From Chloroflexi bacterium UBA4736 (GTDB taxonomy: Bacteria > Chloroflexota > Dormibacteria > Dormibacterales > Dormibacteraceae), in NCBI GenBank assembly GCA_002404015.1, contig DHIW01000104.1, positions 1-64,000 of the forward strand: a stretch of DNA of 64,000 bases, read 5' to 3'. A program made the translations under genes and the position numbers. The notes under the pieces are model-generated. The model searched no databases. It was given only the letters and a program-made list of their open reading frames with translations, and had not been told where the DNA came from. Every line of letters begins with the position of its first letter. Position 1 is the stretch's first letter. Positions 8,930-17,655 of this stretch are shown here, piece after piece.

Positions 8930-9724
8930 GTGGACCAGCTCGCCACTCTGCAAGAGCCCTGGACCGACCGCCGCCGGCGAACCGCCGAGCTGCGCGAGCA
9001 ATACGGTTTCGCGGGCCAGGTGCTGAGGCTGTACAGCGCCCTGCTGGACGTGCAGCAGGACGCCTTCACGGCCGCCCGTGCCAACCCACCCAGCCCAGAA
9101 GCCATGATCGGGTTCGTCACGGGGCGAGTGCTGCCCAAGGTCGTCGACGCCACCATCGCCGCCGGTCCCGAGAAGCTCTCGACCGCGGTCGTCGGCCGCT
9201 TCCACAGCGCGGACCTTGAGGACCTGGTGGGGCGCTGGCTGCGCTCGGAGGAGCAGTCGCTGGTCGACCGTTACCTGGCTCGGGCTTCCACCCAACCGGT
9301 GCTGGAGGCGGGTGGCGAACAGCTCGGACTCGACTGCGCCGGCCCCCGCGACAAGCGCCACTGCCCGTCGTGCGGCGGCCTGCCTCAGCTCGCCTACAAC
9401 GCGCTCTCCGGCGAGCCCCTGGTCACCGGGCCCCGCTACCTGGTCTGCTCCCGCTGCCAGCGCAGCTGGCAGTATCCCCGCCTGGTCTGCGCCGGGTGCG
9501 GCGAGGACTCCGCCCCGCAGCTGATCACGTACGCGGAGTCAGAGGTACTGCCCCACCTGACCGTCGAGGGCTGCCAGTCCTGCAGCCGGTACCTGATCTC
9601 GGTCGATCTGCGCAAGCAGCTCCTCGCCGTGCCGGCGGTCGACGAGCTGGCGGCCCTGCCGCTCGACCTGCACGCCAAAGAGCTCGGCCTCCGCAAGGTC
9701 GTGCCCAACCTGATGGGGTTCTGA
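8930..9724 (+). CDS. fdhE: FdhE-like formate dehydrogenase accessory protein
   Basis: The 264-aa protein has two zinc-binding CxxC pairs in its C-terminal half (CPSCGG near 145, CSRCQR near 175), followed by CAGC and CQSC, as in FdhE. FdhE proteins bind newly made, Tat-exported formate dehydrogenase and help assemble or proof-read it. The GTG start abuts the stop of the large subunit, so translation is coupled. The next gene begins within two bases of its stop. The N-terminal half (QLATLQEPWTDRR) is helical and weakly conserved, which is normal for the family. Confidence 0.85.
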   Translation: MDQLATLQEPWTDRRRRTAELREQYGFAGQVLRLYSALLDVQQDAFTAARANPPSPEAMIGFVTGRVLPKVVDATIAAGPEKLSTAVVGRFHSADLEDLVGRWLRSEEQSLVDRYLARASTQPVLEAGGEQLGLDCAGPRDKRHCPSCGGLPQLAYNALSGEPLVTGPRYLVCSRCQRSWQYPRLVCAGCGEDSAPQLITYAESEVLPHLTVEGCQSCSRYLISVDLRKQLLAVPAVDELAALPLDLHAKELGLRKVVPNLMGF

Positions 9725-9725
9725 C

Positions 9726-10544
9726 ATGGCATCAGCCAAGGGCTTCTTCACCGACACCAGCGTCTGCATCGGCTGCAAGGCCTGCGAGGTCGCCTGCAAG
9801 GAGTGGAACGGCCTGCAGGGCAACCCGCCCAAGTTCCTGGCGGACAGCTTCGACAACACCGGCCAACTCGACGCGGAGAACTGGCGGCACGTCAAGTTCA
9901 TCGAGCACGTTCCGGACGCCGCGACCGCGGTCGGCAATGGCCAGGCCTGGCTGATGATGTCGGACGTCTGCAAGCACTGCCAGCATGCCTCCTGCATGGA
10001 GGTCTGCCCGACGGACGCCATCGTGCGGACCGAGTTCGACACAGTCTTCATCCAGCAGGCCGTCTGCAACGGATGCCGGAACTGCATCTCCGCGTGCCCA
10101 TATGCCGTGATCGGCTTCAACTCCCAGACGGGGACCGTGCACAAGTGCACGCTGTGTTACGACCGCCTCCAGAACGACATGACGCCGGCCTGCGCCAAGG
10201 TTTGTCCCACCCAGTCGATCCAGTTCGGCAACCTGGTCGACCTGCAGGCGGCGGCCGACAAGCGGCTCACCACTCTGCACAGCGCCGGGGTGGCGAGCGC
10301 GCAGCTCTATGGTCGCGACGACAAGGTCTACGGCGGGCTGAACTCGTTCTTCTTGCTGATGGACAAGCCCGAGGTCTACGGCCTGCCCAACGCCGACAAC
10401 GCCAAGCTGCCCAGCCGGAACAACCTGCCCGGCTATCTCGGCGCGCTGGTGGCGGGAGTACTGGCGTTGGTCGGCGGCCTGGTGGCCTTGCGCCGCCGGG
10501 GTGAGGCCGGCCCGGTCGCCGCAGACGAGGCGGAACGCTCGTGA
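9726..10544 (+). CDS. fdnH: formate dehydrogenase iron-sulfur subunit
   Basis: A 272-aa ferredoxin-type subunit with four cysteine clusters (CIGCKACEVAC, CKHCQHASCMEVCP, CNGCRNCISACP, CTLCYDRL..CAKVCP), enough for four 4Fe-4S centres in the FdnH/HybA family. A membrane anchor near residues 235-258 (LGALVAGVLALVGGL) ends in RRR, giving an outside-facing Fe-S domain. It carries electrons from the catalytic subunit to the membrane subunit. Its stop overlaps the start of the next gene by four bases. It has no Tat signal and probably travels with the large subunit. Confidence 0.92.
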   Translation: MASAKGFFTDTSVCIGCKACEVACKEWNGLQGNPPKFLADSFDNTGQLDAENWRHVKFIEHVPDAATAVGNGQAWLMMSDVCKHCQHASCMEVCPTDAIVRTEFDTVFIQQAVCNGCRNCISACPYAVIGFNSQTGTVHKCTLCYDRLQNDMTPACAKVCPTQSIQFGNLVDLQAAADKRLTTLHSAGVASAQLYGRDDKVYGGLNSFFLLMDKPEVYGLPNADNAKLPSRNNLPGYLGALVAGVLALVGGLVALRRRGEAGPVAADEAERS

Positions 10545-11488
10545 TCCTGGCTGAGCACTTCACCGCCCCCCCCGAGTGGCGCTGGTACATCCTCGTCTAC
10601 TTCGTCCTGGCCGGGCTCGCGGGCGGCTGCTTCGTCCTGGCCACGCTCTTCCGATTCACCGGGTACGCGCGTGACGAAGAGGCCTCCCGCCTGGGCTTCT
10701 ACCTGTCCTTTCCCCTTCTCGTGGCCTGCCCGATCGTGCTTACGGCCGACCTGGGCCAACCGCTGCGCTTCTGGCACATGGTGTTCGACACCGGCGCCGC
10801 GGGCCCTGGCCTCAACTTCCGGTACTGGTCGCCGATGTCGCTCGGGGTGTGGGTGCTGGCCATCTTCGCGATCTTTTCGCTGCTCGCATTCCTGCACGTG
10901 CTGGCCTCCGACGGACGATTCCGGAACCCGCTGACGCGGATGCTGATCGCCGCCCACTCGACCGTCCTGGGCAAGGCGTTCGACGTCGTGGGTTCGGTCG
11001 TCGCCCTTTTCTTCGTGTCTTACACGGGCGTCCTGCTCAGCGTCTCCAACCAGCCGGTCTGGAGCGACAGCTTCGCGATCGGCGGCCTCTTCCTGGCCTC
11101 CGGCCTGACGGGAGCCGCCGCGCTACTCGGGCTGGCCACTCGCTGGCGACCCGCCGCCGCCGAGGCCGGTTTGCGCCTGTCGCGGGCGGACGGCTACTTC
11201 GCCGCTCTCGAGCTGGCCTTCATCCTGGTCTTCTGGGTGACGTTGGCGCTGGCCGGCACACTCGGCCTGGCGTTCGGCTCGTTCTACTCCCTGCTCTGGC
11301 TCCTTGCCATCCTGGGCGTGCTGCCGCCTCTGGCTGGAATGGTCGGCCGCGACGTTCGGGTGGCGCCCGGCGGCGGTTCGGCGGGCGCGGCCCACGCGCT
11401 CACAGCTTCCACCACCGTCGGGGCGGTCGCCGTCCTGGTCGGCAGCGTCGCGCTGCGGGCGGCGGTGATCTGGAGCGCGCAAGGCTAG
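10541..11488 (+). CDS. NrfD-type membrane subunit of formate dehydrogenase
   Basis: This 315-aa integral membrane protein has about eight hydrophobic segments and the opening YFVLAGLAGGCFVLATL typical of NrfD/PsrC quinone-reacting subunits. In E. coli the gamma subunit is a haem b FdnI; here the membrane partner is NrfD-like, so electron transfer to the quinone pool need not use haem b. It ends the four-gene operon and converges on thioredoxin with a 31-bp gap. Confidence 0.9.
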   Translation: MILAEHFTAPPEWRWYILVYFVLAGLAGGCFVLATLFRFTGYARDEEASRLGFYLSFPLLVACPIVLTADLGQPLRFWHMVFDTGAAGPGLNFRYWSPMSLGVWVLAIFAIFSLLAFLHVLASDGRFRNPLTRMLIAAHSTVLGKAFDVVGSVVALFFVSYTGVLLSVSNQPVWSDSFAIGGLFLASGLTGAAALLGLATRWRPAAAEAGLRLSRADGYFAALELAFILVFWVTLALAGTLGLAFGSFYSLLWLLAILGVLPPLAGMVGRDVRVAPGGGSAGAAHALTASTTVGAVAVLVGSVALRAAVIWSAQG

Positions 11489-11519
11489 GCGGCCGGACCT
11501 CAGACGTCCGAGCGGACTG

Positions 11520-11852
11520 CTAGAGAAGCGACTCCAGCTTCTTCGTTAGGTCGCCTTTCAGGTTCGACCGGTAACCGATCGTGCGGTCGGCGGCCTGGCC
11601 ATCCTTGAAGATGATCAGCGTCGGGATGCTCATGATCCCGAACCTCTGGGGAACGCCGGGGTTGGCGTCGATGTCCATCTTCAGGAACCGGACCTTGCCT
11701 CCCATCTCGGTGGCGATCTCCTCGACCACGGGCGCGATCATCCGGCAGGGCGCGCACCACGACGCCCAGAAGTCGACCAGGACGGGAGTGTCGGCCTGCA
11801 GCACCTGGCTCTCGAAATCGCTGTCGCTGACGGCCGTGACGGTCTCCGACAT
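11520..11852 (-). CDS. trxA: thioredoxin
   Basis: A 110-aa classic thioredoxin. The redox motif WCAPC is at about residues 31-35, with FWASW before it, the cis-Pro segment IMSIPTLIIF and a GYRSN near the end. It is cytoplasmic, with no signal peptide, and reduces protein disulfides with thioredoxin reductase, which is not in this window. It is the last gene of the minus-strand run that includes fmdB and serA. Confidence 0.95.
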   Translation of the reverse strand: MSETVTAVSDSDFESQVLQADTPVLVDFWASWCAPCRMIAPVVEEIATEMGGKVRFLKMDIDANPGVPQRFGIMSIPTLIIFKDGQAADRTIGYRSNLKGDLTKKLESLL

Positions 11853-11856
11853 CTGG

Positions 11857-12255
11857 CTACTCCTTGGAGGTTTCGGACTTGGTTGACTTCTGGTCGGACG
11901 AGCCCTTGTCGGACAAGCCTTTCTCGGACGAGCCCTTCTCGGACGAGCCCTTCTCGGACGAGCCCTTCTCGGACGAGCCCTTCTCCGACGAGCTCTGGTC
12001 GGACGAACTCTTGTCCGACGAACTCTTGTCCGATCCCTCAGAGGAGGACTTCGACTCGCCGGATCCGTTGCTGGACGACTTCTTGTAGTCGGTGCTGTAA
12101 AAGCCGCTGCCCTTGAACGACACGCCGACGGGGTACATCATCTTCCGCAGCGGGCCCACGCAGTCGGGGCAGGTGCGCAGTGGTGCGTCCGACATGCTCT
12201 GGAAGACTTCCAGCTCGTGGCCGCACTGTTGACACTTGTATCCGTACGTCGGCAT
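11857..12255 (-). CDS. FmdB-family zinc ribbon protein with repetitive acidic tail
   Basis: The first 60 residues form the FmdB regulatory zinc ribbon (MPTYGYKCQQCGHELE, then CPDC). The second half is a low-complexity tail made mostly of SSEKG/SSDKS pentapeptides, encoded by near-identical 15-bp units. ATG 12255 opens the conserved part. FmdB proteins are small and their role is unclear. The tail is highly charged and likely disordered. Its repeat number probably varies by slippage. Confidence 0.8.
   Translation of the reverse strand: MPTYGYKCQQCGHELEVFQSMSDAPLRTCPDCVGPLRKMMYPVGVSFKGSGFYSTDYKKSSSNGSGESKSSSEGSDKSSSDKSSSDQSSSEKGSSEKGSSEKGSSEKGSSEKGLSDKGSSDQKSTKSETSKE
11895..12034 (-). repeat. 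15-bp tandem repeat inside fmdB
   Basis: Units of the form CGGACGAGCCCTTCT recur about nine times in phase with the reading frame, four of them almost identical. The length is a multiple of three, so copy-number change would keep the frame. Confidence 0.85.
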
Positions 12256-12268
12256 GGCTCTTTGTGAA

Positions 12269-13387
12269 CTATAAGTTCCGGCCGGCGTCAAGCCGGTGGA
12301 ACAGCATCCCCGAGGGCGCCTTGGGGAAGAAGTACGTGGTCTTCTGTGGCATGGTTTTACCCTCCCTGGCGACCTTCAAAACGGCGCCCAGGTCCGGCTT
12401 GTCGAGAAAGAAAGCGGCTACGCCGCGGCCTTGGTCCACCCAGCGCACCGCCTCCTCGGCGTCGCGCGTGTACTCCAGGAAGTCTTCGGGGTTGCGCTTC
12501 CCGAGGATGTTGTCGATGACCTGGCGGTGCAGCTCGGCGACCGCCACCTCGCCCTCCAGGGGCAGCGCCTGGTAGCGGCCGTCCCGGTAGGCTCCGGCCG
12601 CGACCCGGCCCCGGATGGCGTCCAGCGTCTCGGCCAGGGAGCCCTTGTCATCGCCTCCGACCACCGCCACACCCGCCTTGAGCAGGCGGTGGGTGGGCAG
12701 CACGACCAGGCCGGGGTCGGCTAGGTCCGTCAGGAGCGCCAGGGTGAAGCGGGCGGCGGCGTCAGGGCCTCCGCCCGCTCCCTGCGAGTAGGCGAGGGTG
12801 GTCTCGTAGCGGTGGTGGCCGTCGGCAATCAGCACCGGCTGGTCTTTGAAGGCGTCGCTCACCTGGCGCTGCCAGGCCGGGTCGGTCACGCGGCGCAGCG
12901 TGTGGCGCTCGCCCTGGTAGTCGAACTCAAGCGCCTGCGCGACCGGCGGTTCGTCCAGCTTCACGCCCTCGTAGAGGAACCAGAGTGGCTCCAGGCTGGT
13001 GCGAGTAGACCGCAGCAGGGCCAGCCGGTCCTCTTTGGGCCCGCGGTGTGTGCGCTCGTGGGGCAGCACGACCCGGTCCTCGTAGGGCTGCAGTCTGAGC
13101 GCGGCGACCACGTCCCGTCGGCGCCGGCCGTCGAAATCGGTCTCGTGGAGATACATGGCCGGCTCGGGCTCCTCCACCAGTACCCCCGCGGCCAGCCACT
13201 CCTCGAGAAGGCGTGCCGCGCCCTGGTAGTCGTCACCCGGCCTGGTCAGGCGCACCACGTTGTGCGGAGAGTGCCGGCCCCACTCGGCCACCTGCTCGGT
13301 CGTCAGGATGTCGTACGGGGGGGCCACAAGCTCGGCCAGGTCGGGCGCGGCATATCGCAAGGCGCGAAAGCCGCGCACGTCAGCCAT
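12269..13387 (-). CDS. DUF1015 family protein
   Basis: A 372-aa member of DUF1015, recognised by FRALRYAAPDLAELVAPPYDIL at the start, NVVRLTRPG, and HHRYETTLAY with ADGHHRY, which may form a metal or nucleotide site. DUF1015 proteins are often beside serA, as here. Their function is unsettled; a serine-kinase-like role has been proposed for some relatives (SerK). The ATG overlaps the end of serA by 8 bp, so translation is coupled. A longer upstream reading in another start is not needed. Confidence 0.9.
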   Translation of the reverse strand: MADVRGFRALRYAAPDLAELVAPPYDILTTEQVAEWGRHSPHNVVRLTRPGDDYQGAARLLEEWLAAGVLVEEPEPAMYLHETDFDGRRRRDVVAALRLQPYEDRVVLPHERTHRGPKEDRLALLRSTRTSLEPLWFLYEGVKLDEPPVAQALEFDYQGERHTLRRVTDPAWQRQVSDAFKDQPVLIADGHHRYETTLAYSQGAGGGPDAAARFTLALLTDLADPGLVVLPTHRLLKAGVAVVGGDDKGSLAETLDAIRGRVAAGAYRDGRYQALPLEGEVAVAELHRQVIDNILGKRNPEDFLEYTRDAEEAVRWVDQGRGVAAFFLDKPDLGAVLKVAREGKTMPQKTTYFFPKAPSGMLFHRLDAGRNL

Positions 13388-14960
13388 CGGACTTGAGCTC
13401 CACGTAGCGGAGGTCGGACATCCCCGGGACCTGGCGCAGCTGGTCCAGCACCGGCTGCCCCACCGCGTCATCCACCGCCAGGATCATCATCGCCTCGCCG
13501 CGGGGCGCGTCGCGGCCCACCTGCATGGAGGCGATGTTGATGTCGTTCTCGCCCAGGATGGTGCCGAAGCGCCCAACCACGCCCGGCCGGTCGGAGTGCC
13601 GGCTGACCAAGAAGCGGCCGTCCGGGACCAGGTCCACCCGAAAGCCGCCGATCTGCGTCACGCGCGGCTCCCCCAGCAAGACAGTGCCGGCCAGCTCCCA
13701 GCCGTCAATCCGGAGCGTCACGACGCTGGGATAGCCAGCGGACTGAGGCGTCCGCCGCTCCACCAGGCGGAGGCCCCGCCCGGCCGCCACCAGGCGGGCG
13801 TTGACGGAGTTGATTCGGTCCTCCGTGAACGGTGCCAGCAGGCCCCGGATGGCGGCCGCGGTCAGGAGGTTGCCGTCGTGCTCGGCCACCTCGCCCGCAT
13901 ACTCGAGCTCGAGGCCTGAGACCCGGCCGCCGCGCAGCTGAAGGTGCAGCGAGGCCAGGCGCTCGGTCAGCTCCGCGAACGGCCGTAGGAAGGCCATCTC
14001 CTCGGGGGGCAGGGCGGGCGCGTTCACGGCGTAACGGGGCAGCTCCCCGTTCAGGACCGCGATCACCTCCTCTGCCACATCGAAGGCGACCGATGTCTGC
14101 GACTCGACCGTGGAGGCGGCGATGTGGGGCGTGGCGATGAAGTTGGGCAGCTCGAGGAGCGGGCTCTGGCCGAGCGGCTCCTCCGCGAAGACGTCCGAGG
14201 CGGCCGCGGCCAGGCCCCCATCCCTGAGGGCGGCGTGGAGCGCAGCCTCGTCCACGATGCCGCCGCGGGCGGCGTTGACCAGGCGGGCTGTGGGCTTGGC
14301 CAGCTTCAGCTGGGCGCCCCCGATCAGGTTGCGCGTGGCCTCGACCAGGGGCGCGTGCACCGAGATGAAGTCGGCCCGCCGGAGCAGGTCGTCCAGGCTG
14401 ACCAGCTCGACGTTGAACTGCTCCGCCCGCTCGGGTGGGACGGCGGGGTCGAAGGCGATGACGTCCATCTCCAGCCCCTGGGCGCGCTTGGCGACCTCCG
14501 AACCGATGTTGCCGAGACCCACGATGCCGAGGGTCTTGCCGCGAATCTCGACCCCCACGTACCTGGAGCGCTGCCACTCGCCGCGGTGGACGGAGGCGTC
14601 CGCCTGCGGGATGTTGCGGGCAACGGCGAACAGTAGGCCGATCGAGTGCTCGGCCGCCGCGATGATGTTGCCTCGCGGGGCGTTGACGACCAGGATGCCC
14701 CGGCGGGTGGCCGCCTGGACGTCGATGTTGTCCACCCCGACCCCGGCCCGGCCGACGACCCGCAGCCGGCGGCCGGCGTCGATCACGGCGGCCGTGACCT
14801 GGGTCTCGCTGCGCACAACCAGCGCGTCGAAATCGGGGATGGCTGCGACCAGGTCGGCCTCCGGCTGCTTGGTCCTGACCTCGACCTCGGCGACCTGGCG
14901 TAGGCGTGCCAGACCGTCCTCGGCAAGAGGGTCGGCGACCAGGATGCGGGGACGCGTCAA
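13380..14960 (-). CDS. serA: D-3-phosphoglycerate dehydrogenase, long form
   Basis: The 526-aa enzyme oxidises 3-phosphoglycerate in the first step of serine synthesis. It has the NAD-binding Rossmann domain (GIVGLGNIGSEVAKRA), the catalytic Arg (NAARGGIVDE), and His-Ile-Ala of the active site (TPHIAAST). About 200 C-terminal residues form the intervening (ASB) and ACT domains, so serine feedback is likely. TTG 14960 is the only start that opens the conserved LTRPRILVADPL. It follows the aminotransferase by 13 bp. Confidence 0.94.
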   Translation of the reverse strand: MTRPRILVADPLAEDGLARLRQVAEVEVRTKQPEADLVAAIPDFDALVVRSETQVTAAVIDAGRRLRVVGRAGVGVDNIDVQAATRRGILVVNAPRGNIIAAAEHSIGLLFAVARNIPQADASVHRGEWQRSRYVGVEIRGKTLGIVGLGNIGSEVAKRAQGLEMDVIAFDPAVPPERAEQFNVELVSLDDLLRRADFISVHAPLVEATRNLIGGAQLKLAKPTARLVNAARGGIVDEAALHAALRDGGLAAAASDVFAEEPLGQSPLLELPNFIATPHIAASTVESQTSVAFDVAEEVIAVLNGELPRYAVNAPALPPEEMAFLRPFAELTERLASLHLQLRGGRVSGLELEYAGEVAEHDGNLLTAAAIRGLLAPFTEDRINSVNARLVAAGRGLRLVERRTPQSAGYPSVVTLRIDGWELAGTVLLGEPRVTQIGGFRVDLVPDGRFLVSRHSDRPGVVGRFGTILGENDINIASMQVGRDAPRGEAMMILAVDDAVGQPVLDQLRQVPGMSDLRYVELKSDG

Positions 14961-14973
14961 GCGGCCGAGCGCC

Positions 14974-16137
14974 TCACGCCGTGGCTGTTGCCGTCTCCCG
15001 GGCCAGCGCCGACGTGGCAGCCGCGAGGGCCCGGCCCTCGGCCGGCGCGATGTCGAGCTCCTCGAGCGCCTGCTCCAGGGCCCAGAGCACCTGCACGATG
15101 TCACCCTCCGAGACGGCGCCCAGGTGGCCGACCCGGATCATCTTCCCGGTCATCTTGCCCTGGCCGCCCGCGATCACGACCCCGTATTTGCGCTCCAGCA
15201 GCTTGCGGAAGGCGGAGACGTCGAGGCCGTCCGGCGGCAGCGCGCTCGTGACGGTGGCGGAGCGGAAGCCCGGCGCGGCGTAGAGGCTGAAGCCAAGCGC
15301 CTCGAGGCCGGCTTCGGTGGCGTCGGCCAGGCGCCGATGGCGCTGGTACACGCGCTCCAGCCCTTCCTCCTGGAGCATCAGGATGCCTTCCTGTACCGCG
15401 TAGAGCACGCTGATCGCCGGCGTGAAGGGCGTGGCGCCCTTCTCCGCGAACTCCTTGGCCGGCTGCCAGTCCCAGTAGAACTTGGGGCCGGTGGACCGGG
15501 CCTGCAGCTCCCAGGCGCGGCGGCTGACCGTGACGAACGCGATCCCGGGGGGCGCCATCCAGCCCTTCTGGCTGGCGCTGACCGCGACGTCGATGCCCGC
15601 CTCGTCCACCCCGATCCGGATCGAGCTGACAGAGGAGACGCCGTCCACGACCACGATCCGGTCGGCGTCTCGGGCGACCCGGGCCAGTCTCACCACGTCG
15701 TTGGTGAGGCCCGTCGAGGTCTCGTTGTGGGTGAGCAGGACGACCTTGGCGTCCGGGGTCGCCTCCAGCACCCGGGCCAGGTCGTCGGGGTCCACCGGCT
15801 GCCCCCACTCCGCCTCCAGCCGGACGACGTCGGCACCGTAGGCGGCCGCCATCCCGGCAAAGCGCTCCCCGAAGTTGCCGCAGAGGGCGGCCACGACGCT
15901 GTCGCCTGGTGAGACCAGGTTGGCGATCGCCGATTCCAGGCCGCCGCTGCCGGACGAGGTCAGCACCAGGAGGTCGTTATCGGTCTCGAAGACGCGCTTG
16001 GCGCCCGTCGTGATCTCCTCGAGGAGGGCGGCGAACTGGGGTCCCCGGTGGTCGATCATGGGCCGGCCCTGGGCGCGCACGACGCGCTCGGGCAGGGGTG
16101 TCGGTCCGGGAATCCGCAGCTGAGGCGAAAAGGTCAT
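14974..16137 (-). CDS. serine/alanine-glyoxylate family aminotransferase
   Basis: A 387-aa class V PLP aminotransferase: LRIPGPTPLPERV at the start, a Gly-rich phosphate site (SSGSGGLESA), the Asp that holds the PLP ring (VVDGVSSVSS) and the PLP Lys in SASQKGW. It is transcribed just before serA. Bacteria with this arrangement often lack serC, and this family supplies phosphoserine or serine-glyoxylate transamination. The substrate cannot be told from sequence alone. ATG 16137 opens the MTFSPQLRIPG segment; it lies 33 bp after the rpsR stop. Confidence 0.85.
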   Translation of the reverse strand: MTFSPQLRIPGPTPLPERVVRAQGRPMIDHRGPQFAALLEEITTGAKRVFETDNDLLVLTSSGSGGLESAIANLVSPGDSVVAALCGNFGERFAGMAAAYGADVVRLEAEWGQPVDPDDLARVLEATPDAKVVLLTHNETSTGLTNDVVRLARVARDADRIVVVDGVSSVSSIRIGVDEAGIDVAVSASQKGWMAPPGIAFVTVSRRAWELQARSTGPKFYWDWQPAKEFAEKGATPFTPAISVLYAVQEGILMLQEEGLERVYQRHRRLADATEAGLEALGFSLYAAPGFRSATVTSALPPDGLDVSAFRKLLERKYGVVIAGGQGKMTGKMIRVGHLGAVSEGDIVQVLWALEQALEELDIAPAEGRALAAATSALARETATATA

Positions 16138-16169
16138 TGGCTCCGCTCCTGGGTTGGCTGGTCTTACGG

Positions 16170-16448
16170 CTACCGCTGGGTGTCGCTGCTGTAGGGCAGC
16201 AGCGCGATCGCGCGCGCGCGCTTGAGCGCTGCGGTGAGCGGCCGCTGGTGCTTGGCGCAAGTCCCGGTCACGCGCCGGGGCAGGATCTTGCCGCGCTCCG
16301 AGATGAACCGGCGGAGCCGGGATATCTCCTTGTAGTCGATGTGGTCGATCTTCTCGACGCAGAAGCTGCAAACCTTGCGGTGCGGCCGCTTGCCTCTGGG
16401 GCCGCCGCCGCCAGTGCTGCCGCCCCCCTCTCTCATTCGAACTGCCAT
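16170..16448 (-). CDS. rpsR: 30S ribosomal protein bS18
   Basis: The 92-aa protein has the bS18 core ([23 protein letters not shown], then [29 protein letters not shown]). The CSFC pair suggests the zinc-binding form. The first 25 residues are a Gly/Arg-rich extension. It sits in the standard rpsF-ssb-rpsR operon and binds bS6 in the platform of the 30S subunit. rplI, which often follows, is absent here and replaced by the aminotransferase gene. Confidence 0.96.
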   Translation of the reverse strand: MAVRMREGGGSTGGGGPRGKRPHRKVCSFCVEKIDHIDYKEISRLRRFISERGKILPRRVTGTCAKHQRPLTAALKRARAIALLPYSSDTQR

Positions 16449-16496
16449 CGCTGTCTCCTCTCTAGAGGTCCCGGTGTAATCGAAGATCTCATGGGC

Positions 16497-16949
16497 TTAA
16501 AACGGGATGTCGTCGGGGTCGACGTCGCGGACGCCGGGCTCTTCGGGAGCCGGCAGCTCCTCGGCGCCGCCCGGGGTTGGCGCGGGGTGGCCTTCGGCGC
16601 TGGCACTCCGGGACTCCAGGAACTGCACGTCGTTGGCGACAACCTCGGTGGCCTTCCGCTTCTGGCCGTCCTGGCCCTCCCAGGAACGCGTCTGGAGGCG
16701 GCCCTCGACGTAGACCAGGGCGCCTTTCTTGGTGTAGTTGGCCACGTGTTCGGCGAGCGCCCGCTTGCCGATGTTCCAGGCCACGATGTTGTGGTAGTCG
16801 GTGAACTCGCGGCGGTCGCCGTCGGCGCCCGACGCGTACCGGTTGGTGGCGATGCTGAACGAGGTCACCGGCTGCCCCGACGGCGTGTACCGCATCTCGG
16901 GGTCGCGGGTCAGGCGCCCGATCAGCATCACTTTGTTAAGGCTGCTCAT
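16497..16949 (-). CDS. ssb: single-stranded DNA-binding protein
   Basis: The 150-aa protein has an N-terminal OB fold (LNKVMLIGRLTRDPEMRYTPSG, FSIATNRY, WNIGKRALAEH, VYVEGRLQTRSW) and an acidic tail ending VRDVDPDDIPF, the conserved tip that recruits replication partners. It overlaps the end of rpsF by 14 bp and is followed by rpsR. It coats ssDNA during replication and repair. Confidence 0.96.
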   Translation of the reverse strand: MSSLNKVMLIGRLTRDPEMRYTPSGQPVTSFSIATNRYASGADGDRREFTDYHNIVAWNIGKRALAEHVANYTKKGALVYVEGRLQTRSWEGQDGQKRKATEVVANDVQFLESRSASAEGHPAPTPGGAEELPAPEEPGVRDVDPDDIPF

Positions 16950-17355
16950 CCTCGTCCTCCTTGGCCGGCGACGCGGTCGCGGCCACCGGCTCTGCCTGGG
17001 TCTCCGGCTCCGCCGGGGCGGCGGCAGCCTCCTGGGTGGTCGTCTGCGCCGGTGCGGCGGCGGCCTTCTCCGGCTTCCGGACGATCAGGTGCCGGAACAC
17101 CGTGTCGGAGATCTTCAGGGTGGCCTCCATCTCGGGCACGCGGGCGGGCTCGATCCGGAAGTCGGTGAGGACGTACTGGCCCTCGCGGAGGTGATCGACC
17201 TCGTAGGCAAGGCGGCGGCGGCCCCAGACGTCGGTCTTCTCGGAGCTGCCCCCCAGGTTGACGATGAGCGTGTCGACGCTCTTCACGGCCTTGCCGAGCT
17301 GGTCCTCGTCGAGGTCAGGCCGGACGATATAAAGGATCTCGTAGTCCCTTAGCAA
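16936..17355 (-). CDS. rpsF: 30S ribosomal protein bS6
   Basis: The 139-aa protein opens with the bS6 ferredoxin-like fold (YEILYIVRPDLDEDQ, then RRLAYEVDHLREGQYVLTDFR). Beyond residue 100 is a long Ala/Pro/Glu tail that most bS6 proteins lack or have shorter. It is first in the rpsF-ssb-rpsR operon. A 183-bp repeat element lies 83 bp upstream of its start, so the promoter should lie in that gap or within the element. Confidence 0.95.
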   Translation of the reverse strand: MLRDYEILYIVRPDLDEDQLGKAVKSVDTLIVNLGGSSEKTDVWGRRRLAYEVDHLREGQYVLTDFRIEPARVPEMEATLKISDTVFRHLIVRKPEKAAAAPAQTTTQEAAAAPAEPETQAEPVAATASPAKEDEDEQP

Positions 17356-17437
17356 GTGTTCTTCTCCTCTCTATGGGTTCGGGCCCCGCGGGCACGGAGG
17401 GACGTCCGGGCGGGACCAGAAAGGACGGCCGCTAGTT

Positions 17438-17620
17438 TAGCAGGGTGTTGAAAAAGGTCGGCGAGGGATTCGGTGGCCAGGTGGCCCAGCTCCTAGGCGC
17501 CTCCAGGAACCGGAGCAAGGCGTATTGGAGATACGCGTCGCGAGGATCGCAGGAGGCAACGACGGAGCTGGGCCGCATGGGCGCCGAAGCACCGTCGATA
17601 CCTTTCTCAACGGCCTGCTA
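17438..17620. mobile_element. 183-bp MITE-like element, copy A
   Basis: The element starts TAGCAGGGTGTTGAAAAAGG and ends in an imperfect inverted copy (reverse complement TAGCAGGCCGTTGAGAAAGG). A second copy of the same length, inverted, is at 27130-27312, about 90% identical by eye. Internal arms (GGCCCAGCTCC and GGAGCTGGGCC) could form a hairpin. Both copies keep an open frame from GTG near the left end (KAYWRYASRGSQE in the middle), but most differences change amino acids, so coding is doubtful. No clear target duplication is seen. Confidence 0.8.
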
Positions 17621-17655
17621 GCAGGGCGCCGGCCGGCTGCCGCCGGGCCCCGCGG

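Noticed and set aside
11895..12034. Possible CRISPR array
   Set aside because: Units are contiguous 15-mers in a reading frame, without spacers.
14110..15912. 600-residue plus-strand frame opposite serA and the aminotransferase
   Set aside because: Spans two real genes on the other strand; no family match.
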